Shown: positions 1 to 6,254, numbered from the stretch's first letter. The stretch is DNA of 6,622 nucleotides from Microcaldota archaeon (GCA_026419815.1 JAOAKR010000035.1:1-6622); one strand, 5' to 3'. A program made the numbers and translations. The notes: generated by a model from the letters alone, not told the origin.

Positions 1-2
1 GT

Positions 3-161
3 TATGACCTGCACAAGATTTTCACTGGGAAGAACCCGCCGAAAACCAAGCAGGCTGTTGCGGGGCTAACCGAGCTCGGGTTTAAGGCGGCTGAAACGCA
101 ATATAAGGGCTGGATAATACGGACTGATGCAACAATTGCGGACATAAAAAGGCTGTTTTAG
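3..161 (+). CDS. trm1: tRNA (guanine-26-N2)-dimethyltransferase Trm1, C-terminal end (partial)
   Basis: An open frame enters from the left edge and ends at a TAG at 159-161, giving 52 visible residues that begin YDLHKIF. The features that recall the extreme C-terminus of archaeal Trm1 are a YDxHKI-like segment, then a short PPKTKQAVAGL helix, then LGFKAAETQY, then GWIIRTDA. In that family this forms a small winged-helix-like end with the pattern G(F/Y)xA(S)xTxxxxxGIxTDA. Trm1 makes N2-methyl- and N2,N2-dimethylguanosine at G26 of tRNA using S-adenosylmethionine in the cytoplasm. The catalytic methyltransferase domain lies outside the window, so the assignment rests on tail resemblance recalled from the family, not on catalytic residues. 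The gene converges on the small membrane protein gene with only 18 bp between the stops. Confidence 0.75.
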   Translation, partial: YDLHKIFTGKNPPKTKQAVAGLTELGFKAAETQYKGWIIRTDATIADIKRLF

Positions 162-179
162 AATTTGCGGGCGTGCGGG

Positions 180-461
180 CTATTTCCTCTTACCCTTAGG
201 TGCGGGCAGGGTGCATTCCCCTATCCAAATAAGGAACAGCGCGGCAAGCACGCACAAGTATGCGAATATCCTTATTATGACCAGCTCTGTCTCCATCTGC
301 AGGCCCAAAATTGTCGCAATGTGCGATATGCCGAACAGCGCAAACGCAACTGCAATGTAAAGTGCGGTGCGGCTGCGCTGCCTCACGTGCGTGAAAAGCC
401 CCAGTATGAATATGGCCGTGCAAAGGATAAGGTTCACGACAGGTATTATTTCAAGAGCCAC
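180..461 (-). CDS. small three-helix membrane protein, function unknown
   Basis: This 93-residue protein starts at a GTG (459-461) and ends at a TAG (180-182). I do not recognise the family. Three hydrophobic segments are visible at about residues 5-24, 33-54 and 60-81. A basic linker (HVRQRSR, 25-31) lies between the first two, and the tail after residue 85 is basic (PKGKRK). By the positive-inside rule the first loop and the C-terminus would face the cytoplasm, with the N-terminus outside. There are single cysteines at 14, 70 and 83 but no paired motif. The start is supported by GAGGTG 5 nt upstream, inside the last two codons of tfb; the tfb stop is only 2 bp away. This implies cotranscription with tfb, but no functional link to transcription can be inferred from the sequence. 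Confidence 0.72.
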   Translation of the reverse strand: MALEIIPVVNLILCTAIFILGLFTHVRQRSRTALYIAVAFALFGISHIATILGLQMETELVIIRIFAYLCVLAALFLIWIGECTLPAPKGKRK

Positions 462-463
462 AA

Positions 464-1414
464 TTACACCTCAACACCAAGCGCGTTCGCAATTTCTTTG
501 TACCTGTTCCTTATAGTGACTTCCGTGACTCCGAGCGCATCCGCAATGTCCTTTTGGGTGTGCTTGTCATCCATAATCTCGCACGAAATGTACACTATAG
601 CCGCAACCACGCCCTGCGGCCCCTTGCCGAGCACAAGATTCCTTGAAACTGCCTTCCTGTAGAGCTCGTTTATCTTGTCAACGGTTGCGGGCTTGAGCTT
701 TAGCTGGGTCGCAACACGTGGTATCAGCTGCTCGGGCCCGCCCAACGGCACCTTGAGATGCAGTTCCTGCGCAATGAACCTGAACGTCCTCCCAATCTCC
801 TTCCTGTCAACACCTGAGATCTGTGCAATCTCGTCCAATGTGCGCGGTATCTGGTGCTTCCTGCACGTCGCATACAGCACCGCACTCACCACATTCTCAA
901 TGAGCCGGCCGCGCACGAGGCCCTTCTCGGCGACCTGCCTGTACAATAATGCCGCATCCTCGCGCACATCCTTTGAAAGGCTAAGGTATGACGCTATGCG
1001 GTCAAGCTCATTAAGCGCAATCATAAGGTTGCGCTCTATTGATGTTGATACTGATGAGCGCTTGTGCCACTTCCGCATCCGTGACAGCTGCGCGACCTTT
1101 TTACCAGATATCTTTATACCGCGTATGTCCCTGTTGTAAAGGTCAATTTCTGTCGTGAGCCCCTTGTCCGGCCTGATGTATTTGATCGGCGAGCCGCCCC
1201 TCGCCTTGTTCTTGAGGTCCTCGCTGTCAAACGCCCGCCACTCCGCACCGTAGTCAAGCAGGTGCTCTGCGAGCACAAGGCCGCAGTCGGCGCACACCAG
1301 CTCGCCCCTCTCATAATCCTTTACGATGCGCCTGCCGCCGCAGTTCGGGCATACAGTGTGCTGCCCCTGTGCCGGCTGCGCCGCAGGTTCCTTTTTGCGG
1401 GCTGGCTTTGCCAT
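464..1414 (-). CDS. tfb: transcription initiation factor B (TFB, archaeal TFIIB)
   Basis: This 316-residue protein has the full archaeal TFB architecture at the usual length. The N-terminal zinc ribbon has cysteines C22, C25, C41 and C44 (CPNCGG ... CADCGLVL), which in the family contacts the RNA polymerase dock. The B-reader/linker region follows (EWRAFDSED, 58-66, then GGSPIKYIRPDKGLTTEI, 73-90), the part that helps open the promoter and select the start site. Two cyclin-type repeats occupy about residues 120-217 and 218-312 and bind TBP and the BRE; the second ends in a helix-turn-helix-like segment (TQKDIADALGVTEVTIRNRY). Residues 1-20 are a basic, Ala/Gln/Pro-rich extension. The ATG at 1412-1414 is supported by a TATA box about 26 bp upstream and no Shine-Dalgarno, so the mRNA is probably leaderless. 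The membrane protein gene follows in the same operon, and lonB is divergent. Confidence 0.97.
   Translation of the reverse strand: MAKPARKKEPAAQPAQGQHTVCPNCGGRRIVKDYERGELVCADCGLVLAEHLLDYGAEWRAFDSEDLKNKARGGSPIKYIRPDKGLTTEIDLYNRDIRGIKISGKKVAQLSRMRKWHKRSSVSTSIERNLMIALNELDRIASYLSLSKDVREDAALLYRQVAEKGLVRGRLIENVVSAVLYATCRKHQIPRTLDEIAQISGVDRKEIGRTFRFIAQELHLKVPLGGPEQLIPRVATQLKLKPATVDKINELYRKAVSRNLVLGKGPQGVVAAIVYISCEIMDDKHTQKDIADALGVTEVTIRNRYKEIANALGVEV
467..472 (-). promoter_or_regulatory. Shine-Dalgarno GAGGTG embedded in the end of tfb
   Basis: Read on the minus strand, the last two tfb codons GAG GTG (residues E315 and V316) spell a six-base match to the archaeal anti-Shine-Dalgarno complement GGAGGTGA. 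The tfb stop TAA and two more bases follow, then the GTG start of the membrane protein gene, giving a spacing of 5 nt. This decides the start of the downstream gene and predicts translational coupling between the two. Confidence 0.65.
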
Positions 1415-1435
1415 GACATAACAATAATCGTAAAG

Positions 1436-1443
1436 TTTATAAA
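1436..1443 (-). promoter_or_regulatory. TATA box of tfb (TTTATAAA)
   Basis: The octamer TTTATAAA lies in the 80-bp tfb-lonB intergenic region. On the minus strand it is preceded by TAATAGG, a possible BRE. Its centre is about 26 bp from the A of the tfb ATG, so transcription should start at or next to the start codon. The motif is a perfect palindrome and could also support some plus-strand initiation towards lonB, at about 1466. Confidence 0.72.
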
Positions 1444-1476
1444 CCTATTACATTGTTGCGCAGGGAGTGCACAAGC

Positions 1477-1496
1477 AAATATTACGCTTAAATTAT
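1477..1496 (+). promoter_or_regulatory. candidate TATA elements of lonB
   Basis: Two A/T blocks face lonB: AAATATTA (1477-1484) and TTAAATTAT (1488-1496). The first predicts a transcript start near 1506-1507, and the second one near 1518-1519. Either would place the start downstream of the ATG at 1495 and favour one of the GTG codons at 1519 or 1525. Neither is a close match to the archaeal consensus, so this is tentative. Confidence 0.35.
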
Positions 1497-3423
1497 GCTT
1501 GCGCCTAATAATGGCGGTGTGCGTGTGAAATATGTGGAGAAGGATACAAGCGAGATAAAGGTCCCTGACAAGCTGATTGAGCAGGTTATAGGCCAGGAAA
1601 AGGCAGTTGAGATAATGCGCAAGGCGGCACGGCAGAAGAGGCACGTGCTCCTCGTTGGCCAGCCGGGCACGGGCAAGAGCATGCTCGCGCAGGCAATGTC
1701 AGAGCTTATGGAGGCCGAGGAGCTTGAGGACGTGCTCGCCTACCCAAACAATATTGACGAGAACAACCCCAAGATACGCGTTGTAAAGACTTATGATGAT
1801 CATTCAGCGAAGTCACGCCAGCAGCCTGGCAGGGGCAGGAGGATTGTTGAGGAGCATAAGAGGATGGCGATGGTGCCCAAGGGAGGCCCATCCCCGCTTG
1901 CGGCTATCGCTCTTATTGCCTCCGTACTTCTCATCGGCGGGTACGCGTACCAGCAGCTCGGCGAGGGCGCTGCAAACATAATAGCCGCTGCAATACTCGG
2001 CATATTCATAATCGGGGGTGCGTGGCTGTTCGTGTCCCAGCTTACACGGAGGATGGGGCCAGCGCTTGCGATGGATGAGCCCAAACTGATAGTTGACAAC
2101 TCATTCCGCACAACCGCGCCGTTCATTGAGGCGACCGGCTCAAAGGCCGGTGCGCTGTTCGGCGATGTCAAGCACGACCCGCTGCAGAGCGGCGGCCTCG
2201 GCACGCCGGCACACCTGCGTGTTGAGGCGGGCGCAATACACCGCGCGCATAAGGGCGTGCTGTACATCGACGAGATTTCGCTTTTGAGCCCAAAATCACA
2301 GCAGGACCTGCTCTCCGCAATGCAGAACAAGAAATTCCCGATAACCGGGCAGAGCGAGAATAGCTCTGGGGCGCTTGTGCGCACGGATCCCGTGCCCTGC
2401 GATTTCCTGCTTGTTGCGGCCGGCAACCTGCAAGACGTCGCCAAGATGCACCCGGCGATACGCTCGCGCATCAAAGGATACGGGTATGAAGTGTATATGG
2501 AGGACACCATTGAGGACACGCCCGAGAACCGCAACAAGCTCGTGCAGTTCATCGCACAGGAAGTCGTGAAGGACGGCAAGATACCGCACTTTGACAATGA
2601 GGCGGTTGAGGAGGTCATACGGCAGGCGCGCAAGATGGCCGGCCGCAAGAAACGGCTGACACTCCGGCTGCGCGAGCTTGGCGGGCTCATACGCGCTGCC
2701 GGCGATATCGCGAAAGAGGAAGGCGCGCCGGTGGTCGGGCTCAAGCACGTGCTCGCCGCACGGCAGTTTGCGTCGCCGCTTGAGCAGCAGATCGCCACGA
2801 AAATGATTGAGTACAAGCGCGAGTATGACGTTTTCACGAATACGGGGTGCGCGGTGGGCAAGGTCAACGGGCTGGCAGTGCTCGGCGAGGGCAACTCGGG
2901 GCTGATACTCCCCATTGAGGCTGAGATTGGCGCTGCAAGCTCACGCCAGGAAAACAAGATAATCGCAACCGGCAAGCTCGGCGACATTGCAAAGGAGGCC
3001 GTCGAGAACGTCTCAGCAATAATAAAGAGGCATTTGGGCAAGTCAATAGAGAACAAGGACATACACATACAATTCCTGCAGACGTATGAGGGTGTGGAGG
3101 GCGACAGCGCAAGCATAAGCATTGCGTGCGCGGTCATCTCGGCGCTCACCGACATACCCATAAAACAGGACCTGGCGATGACCGGCTCGCTGAGCGTGCG
3201 GGGTGAAGTGCTCCCAGTGGGCGGGATCACCGCAAAGGTTGAGGCGGCGATTGATGCGGGCATGAAGGAGGTTATTGTCCCCTACAGCAACAAGGATGAC
3301 ATTGTGATTGGCGAGCACCGACTCTCGCAAATCACTGTTATCCCCGTAAAGACGTTCAAGGAAGTGCTTGCACACGCACTCAAGGAGTCCAAGGCAAAGA
3401 AAGAGCTCCTGAAAAAGCTTTGA
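1495..3423 (+). CDS. lonB: ATP-dependent protease LonB, membrane-anchored archaeal type
   Basis: The protein has 642 residues from the ATG at 1495, typical of archaeal LonB and without an intein. An AAA+ domain carries Walker A GQPGTGKS (55-62), Walker B VLYIDE (255-260), a sensor-1-type asparagine in VAAGN (N311) and an arginine-finger region IRSRI (R323, R325). As in archaeal LonB, the AAA+ domain is interrupted by two membrane segments, at about 135-152 and 160-181, which tether the complex to the membrane. The C-terminal S16 protease domain has the catalytic serine in EGDSAS (S538) and lysine in GGITAKVEAA (K581). Their 43-residue spacing is that of the Lon Ser-Lys dyad. It degrades damaged and regulatory proteins with ATP, probably as a hexamer. 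GTG 1519 (leaderless) or GTG 1525 (with GGCGGTG) are credible alternative starts; the first ten residues are uncertain. It diverges from tfb, and its stop abuts that of elp3. Confidence 0.97.
   Translation: MLAPNNGGVRVKYVEKDTSEIKVPDKLIEQVIGQEKAVEIMRKAARQKRHVLLVGQPGTGKSMLAQAMSELMEAEELEDVLAYPNNIDENNPKIRVVKTYDDHSAKSRQQPGRGRRIVEEHKRMAMVPKGGPSPLAAIALIASVLLIGGYAYQQLGEGAANIIAAAILGIFIIGGAWLFVSQLTRRMGPALAMDEPKLIVDNSFRTTAPFIEATGSKAGALFGDVKHDPLQSGGLGTPAHLRVEAGAIHRAHKGVLYIDEISLLSPKSQQDLLSAMQNKKFPITGQSENSSGALVRTDPVPCDFLLVAAGNLQDVAKMHPAIRSRIKGYGYEVYMEDTIEDTPENRNKLVQFIAQEVVKDGKIPHFDNEAVEEVIRQARKMAGRKKRLTLRLRELGGLIRAAGDIAKEEGAPVVGLKHVLAARQFASPLEQQIATKMIEYKREYDVFTNTGCAVGKVNGLAVLGEGNSGLILPIEAEIGAASSRQENKIIATGKLGDIAKEAVENVSAIIKRHLGKSIENKDIHIQFLQTYEGVEGDSASISIACAVISALTDIPIKQDLAMTGSLSVRGEVLPVGGITAKVEAAIDAGMKEVIVPYSNKDDIVIGEHRLSQITVIPVKTFKEVLAHALKESKAKKELLKKL
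1513..1519 (+). promoter_or_regulatory. possible Shine-Dalgarno for a lonB start at GTG 1525
   Basis: GGCGGTG differs by one base from GGAGGTG and ends 5 nt before the in-frame GTG at 1525. If used, LonB would begin at the segment KYVEKDTSEIKVP and be ten residues shorter than the ATG-1495 form. No comparable site precedes the ATG at 1495. Confidence 0.35.
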
Positions 3424-4995
3424 TTATTGCAATCGCTTGCCCATATACGGGCCTTCAAGAGAATACCCGAGCCTCCTGTAATATTCCCTCACGCCTACAC
3501 CGCTTATCACCAGCATTTTCCTGCAATCCCATTCCTCTTTCGCTATGCGCTCGGCCTCATCAAGCAGTGACCTGCCCATCCCCTTATGCTGGGGCGCATC
3601 ACCGCGCACGCCGATGGGCTGCATCTCACCGTACACGTGCAGTTCCCTCACGCCCGCAGAGTCCCACGTAACCTCCTTCCTGTGCTGGTGCACCGGCTTC
3701 CTAAGCCTCAAAAACCCAAATATGATGCCCGTCCCCTTATCCTCATAGCTTATGAACCGTTCCTCACCGCCAGAAGCAGTATACCCCCTCACAATCAGCT
3801 CAGGCTCCAACTCATCCACATCAACATTCCCTTTTATCACGTTCAGCCCGACTTCCCGGTAGCGTATCTCGCCCGTCTTAACCCCCTTCTCAACAAGCTT
3901 GCGCTCAACAAGCTGCCTCAGGTTGCTCTTCTTAACACCGTCCTCAATAAGGTACGCTGGGATGTCGCGCTGGACACGCATCACGCGCACATAATACGGG
4001 AAATGCTTATACGCCTCACTTATCACGTCGGCGGCCTCATCACTCGTGTAAGGCCTTACCTTGCCCGCCAGCCACTCATCATACATCTCCGTGCCGCGCA
4101 TTATCAGCAGTGGATAGATTTTGAGCATATCTGGCCTGTACCTCTCATCATCAAACAGCTTCCTGAACATCTCCACATCTTTCTCGGGTGTTGAATACAG
4201 GCCGGGCATCATATGGTAGCACACTTTCAACAGTGAGTCCTTGGCAACCTGCGTCGCCTTCCACACATCCTCAAGTGAGTGCCCACGCCGGGTCTTAGCG
4301 AGCACCGCGGGGTCAAGCGTCTGCACGCCAATCTCAACCCTCGTTGCACCAAACCCCAGCATCCCGTCAATATGGCTTTCAAAGCACCAGTCGGGCCGCG
4401 TCTCAATCGTCAGCCCGATGCACCTATTCCTTGCATTCTCGTTCGCGCGTATAGCTCCGTCAAGCGTCGGTGAAACCGTGCCGTTAAGCGCATCATACAT
4501 CCCCTTGATGAACTTCTCCTGGTACTCCACAGGCTGGGCGGGGAACGTGCCGCCCTGTATGATGACCTCGCACTTATCAGTGGGGTGGCCAATCTCGTGC
4601 AGCTGCTGGACGCGCGCCTGCACCTGTGCATACGCGTCAAACCTGTTCTGTATGCCGCGCATCGTTGCTGGCTCAAACCCCGTGTATGAATTAGGTGCGC
4701 ACTCGCCTTTCGGGCAGTAGGTGCACCTGCCGTGCGGGCAATCACTCGTGGTCATTATCGCAATGTTCACTATCCCGCTCACGCTGCGCATCGGCCGTTT
4801 CCTCAATAAGGGTATGAGCCAGTGCATACCTTTCTCACGCGCCCTCGCAATCACTTCAGAGTTCCTGATAAACTCTGCAAGGCCGTACTCTGCGCCAGCA
4901 TCGCGTTTAGCCCTCTCAATATCCTCTTTTGTGCTGTTTTCAGTGAGGCTGCTTAGCACCTTATCTATTGCCTCAGCACGTGCATCGCGCGGCAT
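3424..4995 (-). CDS. elp3: Elp3, tRNA uridine-34 carboxymethyl-synthesising radical SAM/acetyltransferase
   Basis: This 523-residue protein is complete and of normal length for archaeal Elp3. After an N-terminal helical region that includes LRKRPMRSVSGI (64-75), the radical-SAM cluster motif CPHGRCTYC places the iron-sulfur ligands at C86, C91 and C94 (Cx4Cx2C, the archaeal spacing). The SAM barrel continues with IIQGGTFPA, LTIETRPDW and RVEIGVQTLD. The C-terminal GNAT domain (about 390-523) has the acetyl-CoA loop QHKGMG (469-474) and YYRRLGY (505-511). In archaea Elp3 acts alone to build the cm5U family of wobble modifications on tRNA from acetyl-CoA and SAM. The ATG at 4993-4995 lacks a Shine-Dalgarno but has a TATA-like element about 27 bp upstream, suggesting a leaderless mRNA of its own rather than readthrough from the accessory genes. 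It converges on lonB with no intergenic base. Confidence 0.97.
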   Translation of the reverse strand: MPRDARAEAIDKVLSSLTENSTKEDIERAKRDAGAEYGLAEFIRNSEVIARAREKGMHWLIPLLRKRPMRSVSGIVNIAIMTTSDCPHGRCTYCPKGECAPNSYTGFEPATMRGIQNRFDAYAQVQARVQQLHEIGHPTDKCEVIIQGGTFPAQPVEYQEKFIKGMYDALNGTVSPTLDGAIRANENARNRCIGLTIETRPDWCFESHIDGMLGFGATRVEIGVQTLDPAVLAKTRRGHSLEDVWKATQVAKDSLLKVCYHMMPGLYSTPEKDVEMFRKLFDDERYRPDMLKIYPLLIMRGTEMYDEWLAGKVRPYTSDEAADVISEAYKHFPYYVRVMRVQRDIPAYLIEDGVKKSNLRQLVERKLVEKGVKTGEIRYREVGLNVIKGNVDVDELEPELIVRGYTASGGEERFISYEDKGTGIIFGFLRLRKPVHQHRKEVTWDSAGVRELHVYGEMQPIGVRGDAPQHKGMGRSLLDEAERIAKEEWDCRKMLVISGVGVREYYRRLGYSLEGPYMGKRLQ

Positions 4996-5016
4996 ACGCC
5001 AAAATTCAAACTGCTT

Positions 5017-5027
5017 GTTAATTTATG
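5017..5027 (-). promoter_or_regulatory. TATA-like element of elp3 (CATAAATTAAC)
   Basis: On the minus strand CATAAATTAAC is centred about 27 bp before the A of the elp3 ATG, the position expected for a leaderless archaeal mRNA. It overlaps the TAA stop of the upstream coiled-coil gene (5023-5025), so the promoter is partly inside that gene's end. The match to the consensus is fair, not perfect. Confidence 0.58.
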
Positions 5028-5748
5028 CTTTGTTATTCCCTATGATTACTGGGACTGCTTCCTTGAACGTTATCCCGTCTATATTCGTCCCGTACAGAAG
5101 GCCCCACGCATTCTCCTTTTGCAAGACCTCTTTTGCGGTGTCATCCAGCGGCTTGCCCTCCATCATATTAAGTGCGGACTGCCGCACAACCTCGCTTACA
5201 TATGAAATCCTGAGGAGGAAATCATCTGTGATTGCTTTCTGGAAAGCTTCTGAATTGCGGATATATTCCTCAAACCACCGCTTCACAACGTCCTCCTCAA
5301 TATACGTGTTTTTGAGGGCCGGTGCCTTGGGCGCCTCATTCATAAGCAGCGGCATAACCTCCCGCATAAAGTTAACATAAATGCCATTGAATTTTTGCTT
5401 CTCCTCTTTTGTGAAAATGGTACTTTTTTGTATCTTTTCATTTAACCTTGAAAAGGCGATTATATAATTGAGATAGAATTCCTGATTCATCTTATCCTTC
5501 TCAAGTGTCGCATACGCTTTCATAAAGGCGTCATATTCCGCCTTAATTTCCGCTCTCTGAGAATCGCTAAGCCTTTTAACAGCCTCATTAATTTCGTTAA
5601 ACCCATTAGCAACTAATTCAAATTTACTCTGCGCCACCTTTGATTGCTCCTGTGCCACCTTTGATTGCTCCTGCACCTTTTTTGTCGCATCAGTATTTTT
5701 GCGCGCAATGTTTTCAAACTCACTTAGCTCATCCTGAACTTCAACCAC
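5023..5748 (-). CDS. helical coiled-coil protein, family unknown
   Basis: This 241-residue ORF starts at a GTG (5746-5748) and ends in TAA. I do not recognise a family. Residues 1-70 are strongly helical and charged and include a perfect tandem heptad QEQSKVA (26-32 and 33-39), so a coiled coil is likely. The rest is also largely helical, with scattered aromatics (for example EFYLNYIIAFSRL, about 90-102, and RWFEEYI). The last 30 or so residues are more mixed (WGLLYGTNIDGITF). It has no cysteine, signal peptide or membrane segment. The start is weak: GTG with only GTGA as a partial Shine-Dalgarno. The frame is continuous with the exported protein upstream, interrupted only by one TGA and three sense codons. 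It could therefore be a separate cytoplasmic partner, or the second half of a protein split by a stop codon. Codons are more A/T-rich than in elp3. Confidence 0.7.
   Translation of the reverse strand: MVEVQDELSEFENIARKNTDATKKVQEQSKVAQEQSKVAQSKFELVANGFNEINEAVKRLSDSQRAEIKAEYDAFMKAYATLEKDKMNQEFYLNYIIAFSRLNEKIQKSTIFTKEEKQKFNGIYVNFMREVMPLLMNEAPKAPALKNTYIEEDVVKRWFEEYIRNSEAFQKAITDDFLLRISYVSEVVRQSALNMMEGKPLDDTAKEVLQKENAWGLLYGTNIDGITFKEAVPVIIGNNKA
5631..5672 (-). repeat. tandem 21-bp duplication encoding a heptad
   Basis: Two adjacent 21-bp units (5631-5651 and 5652-5672) differ at one base, C versus T at the second position of the unit. They encode two copies of the seven-residue QEQSKVA block in the coiled coil, so the duplication preserves both the reading frame and the heptad phase. 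Confidence 0.9.
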
Positions 5749-5757
5749 AAAACCAAC

Positions 5758-6198
5758 TCACTTGCTCTTACCTGTAATGTCCACTACAAACTCTTTGCAT
5801 TGATCATTGTAAGTAATCCATGCTTTTGCAATCCTTGCACGCGTATTTTCATCACAACCACGGGTTTTACATTCATTTTCCTTTTTGTCAAGTATCTCTT
5901 TCATTCTTTTACAGTTAGCAATTACACTCTGGCGAGCTTCTGCCTCTTTCTGGCGGGCCTCTGCCTCCTTCTGGCGGGCCTCCTCGGCTTCCTTGCGCAA
6001 CTGCGCCTCTTTCTGGCGGGCCTCTGCCTCTTTCTTTCTTGCCTCCATTGCCTCCTTTGCTGCTTTTATGGAATCCTCAGTAATCTCAGCGATCTTCTTC
6101 TTGATTGACGCATCAGAATTCTCCTGCGCATACGCAGTGGCAGTGTTGAACGCAACCGCAGCCGCAACCACCGCCAACCCAACCTTCATTTTGTTCAT
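5758..6198 (-). CDS. exported protein with repetitive helix and four cysteines, family unknown
   Basis: This 146-residue protein begins with a clear signal peptide: basic MNKMK, hydrophobic core VGLAVVAAAVAF, and a likely cleavage after AYA (residue 24). No lipobox cysteine is present, so it is probably secreted or held at the surface by partners. Residues 31-93 form a long charged helix with six consecutive seven-residue blocks (52-93), three of them exactly EARQKEA. The end of the protein has cysteines at 96, 110, 115 and 134, suited to two disulfides outside the cell. The ATG is fixed by GGGGAGG 5 nt upstream. The TGA stop at 5758-5760 is followed after 9 bp by the GTG of the next ORF in the same frame. 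I do not recognise a family, and similarity to other EARQ-rich helices may be compositional only. Confidence 0.8.
   Translation of the reverse strand: MNKMKVGLAVVAAAVAFNTATAYAQENSDASIKKKIAEITEDSIKAAKEAMEARKKEAEARQKEAQLRKEAEEARQKEAEARQKEAEARQSVIANCKRMKEILDKKENECKTRGCDENTRARIAKAWITYNDQCKEFVVDITGKSK
5920..6045 (-). repeat. six 21-bp heptad units in the exported protein gene
   Basis: Six 21-bp units encode residues 52-93 as seven-residue blocks: EARKKEA, EARQKEA, QLRKEAE, EARQKEA, EARQKEA, EARQSVI. The units at 5941-5961, 5962-5982 and 6004-6024 each differ by one base from the 5941 unit, so they arose recently or are kept homogenised. The rest are more diverged. This is a coding tandem array, not a CRISPR, as there are no spacers. 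Confidence 0.88.
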
Positions 6199-6203
6199 AG
6201 TTT

Positions 6204-6210
6204 CCTCCCC
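6204..6210 (-). promoter_or_regulatory. strong Shine-Dalgarno of the exported protein gene
   Basis: GGGGAGG lies 5 nt before the ATG at 6196-6198. It fixes the start and shows this mRNA has a leader, unlike the probable leaderless tfb and elp3 transcripts. A weak TTAAAAT (6229-6235) upstream is too close to be a good promoter for a leadered message, so transcription may come from upstream. Confidence 0.8.
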
Positions 6211-6254
6211 TGAGAAGGTCTTTTCTTCATTTTAACCCTTTTCCACCTGTTGTC

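Noticed and set aside
165..662. 165-codon plus-strand open frame over the membrane protein and tfb 3' end
   Set aside because: It overlaps two better supported minus-strand genes, and its product has no coherent domain or hydrophobic pattern.
1800..3263. 487-codon open frame on the minus strand opposite lonB
   Set aside because: It is antisense to an unambiguous LonB with intact Walker and Ser-Lys motifs. The translation is Ser/Pro/Arg-rich with no domain, as expected from a GC-rich codon shadow.
3586..4720. Plus-strand open frames opposite elp3 (3586-4194 and 4241-4720)
   Set aside because: elp3 is complete on the other strand with conserved radical SAM and GNAT motifs, and these frames show no recognisable domain or start signal.
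5758..5760. TGA as a genome-wide sense codon
   Set aside because: TGA is the stop of lonB exactly where the protein should end, so general reassignment does not fit; only local readthrough or mutation remains open.
5920..6045. Repeat array resembling a small CRISPR
   Set aside because: Units are 21 bp, directly adjacent without spacers, and in frame with seven-residue blocks; it is a coding tandem repeat.
6212..6225. Imperfect dyad GAGAAGGTCTTTTC upstream of the exported protein start
   Set aside because: The arms are only six bases with one mismatch in a purine/pyrimidine-skewed leader, which is expected by chance; no operator call is supported.
5800..6235. Plus-strand frames opposite the exported protein, with Leu/Phe-rich or Ser-rich repeats that look like membrane segments
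   Set aside because: The repeats are the complement of the EARQKEA heptads. The minus-strand frame has a signal peptide and a strong Shine-Dalgarno.
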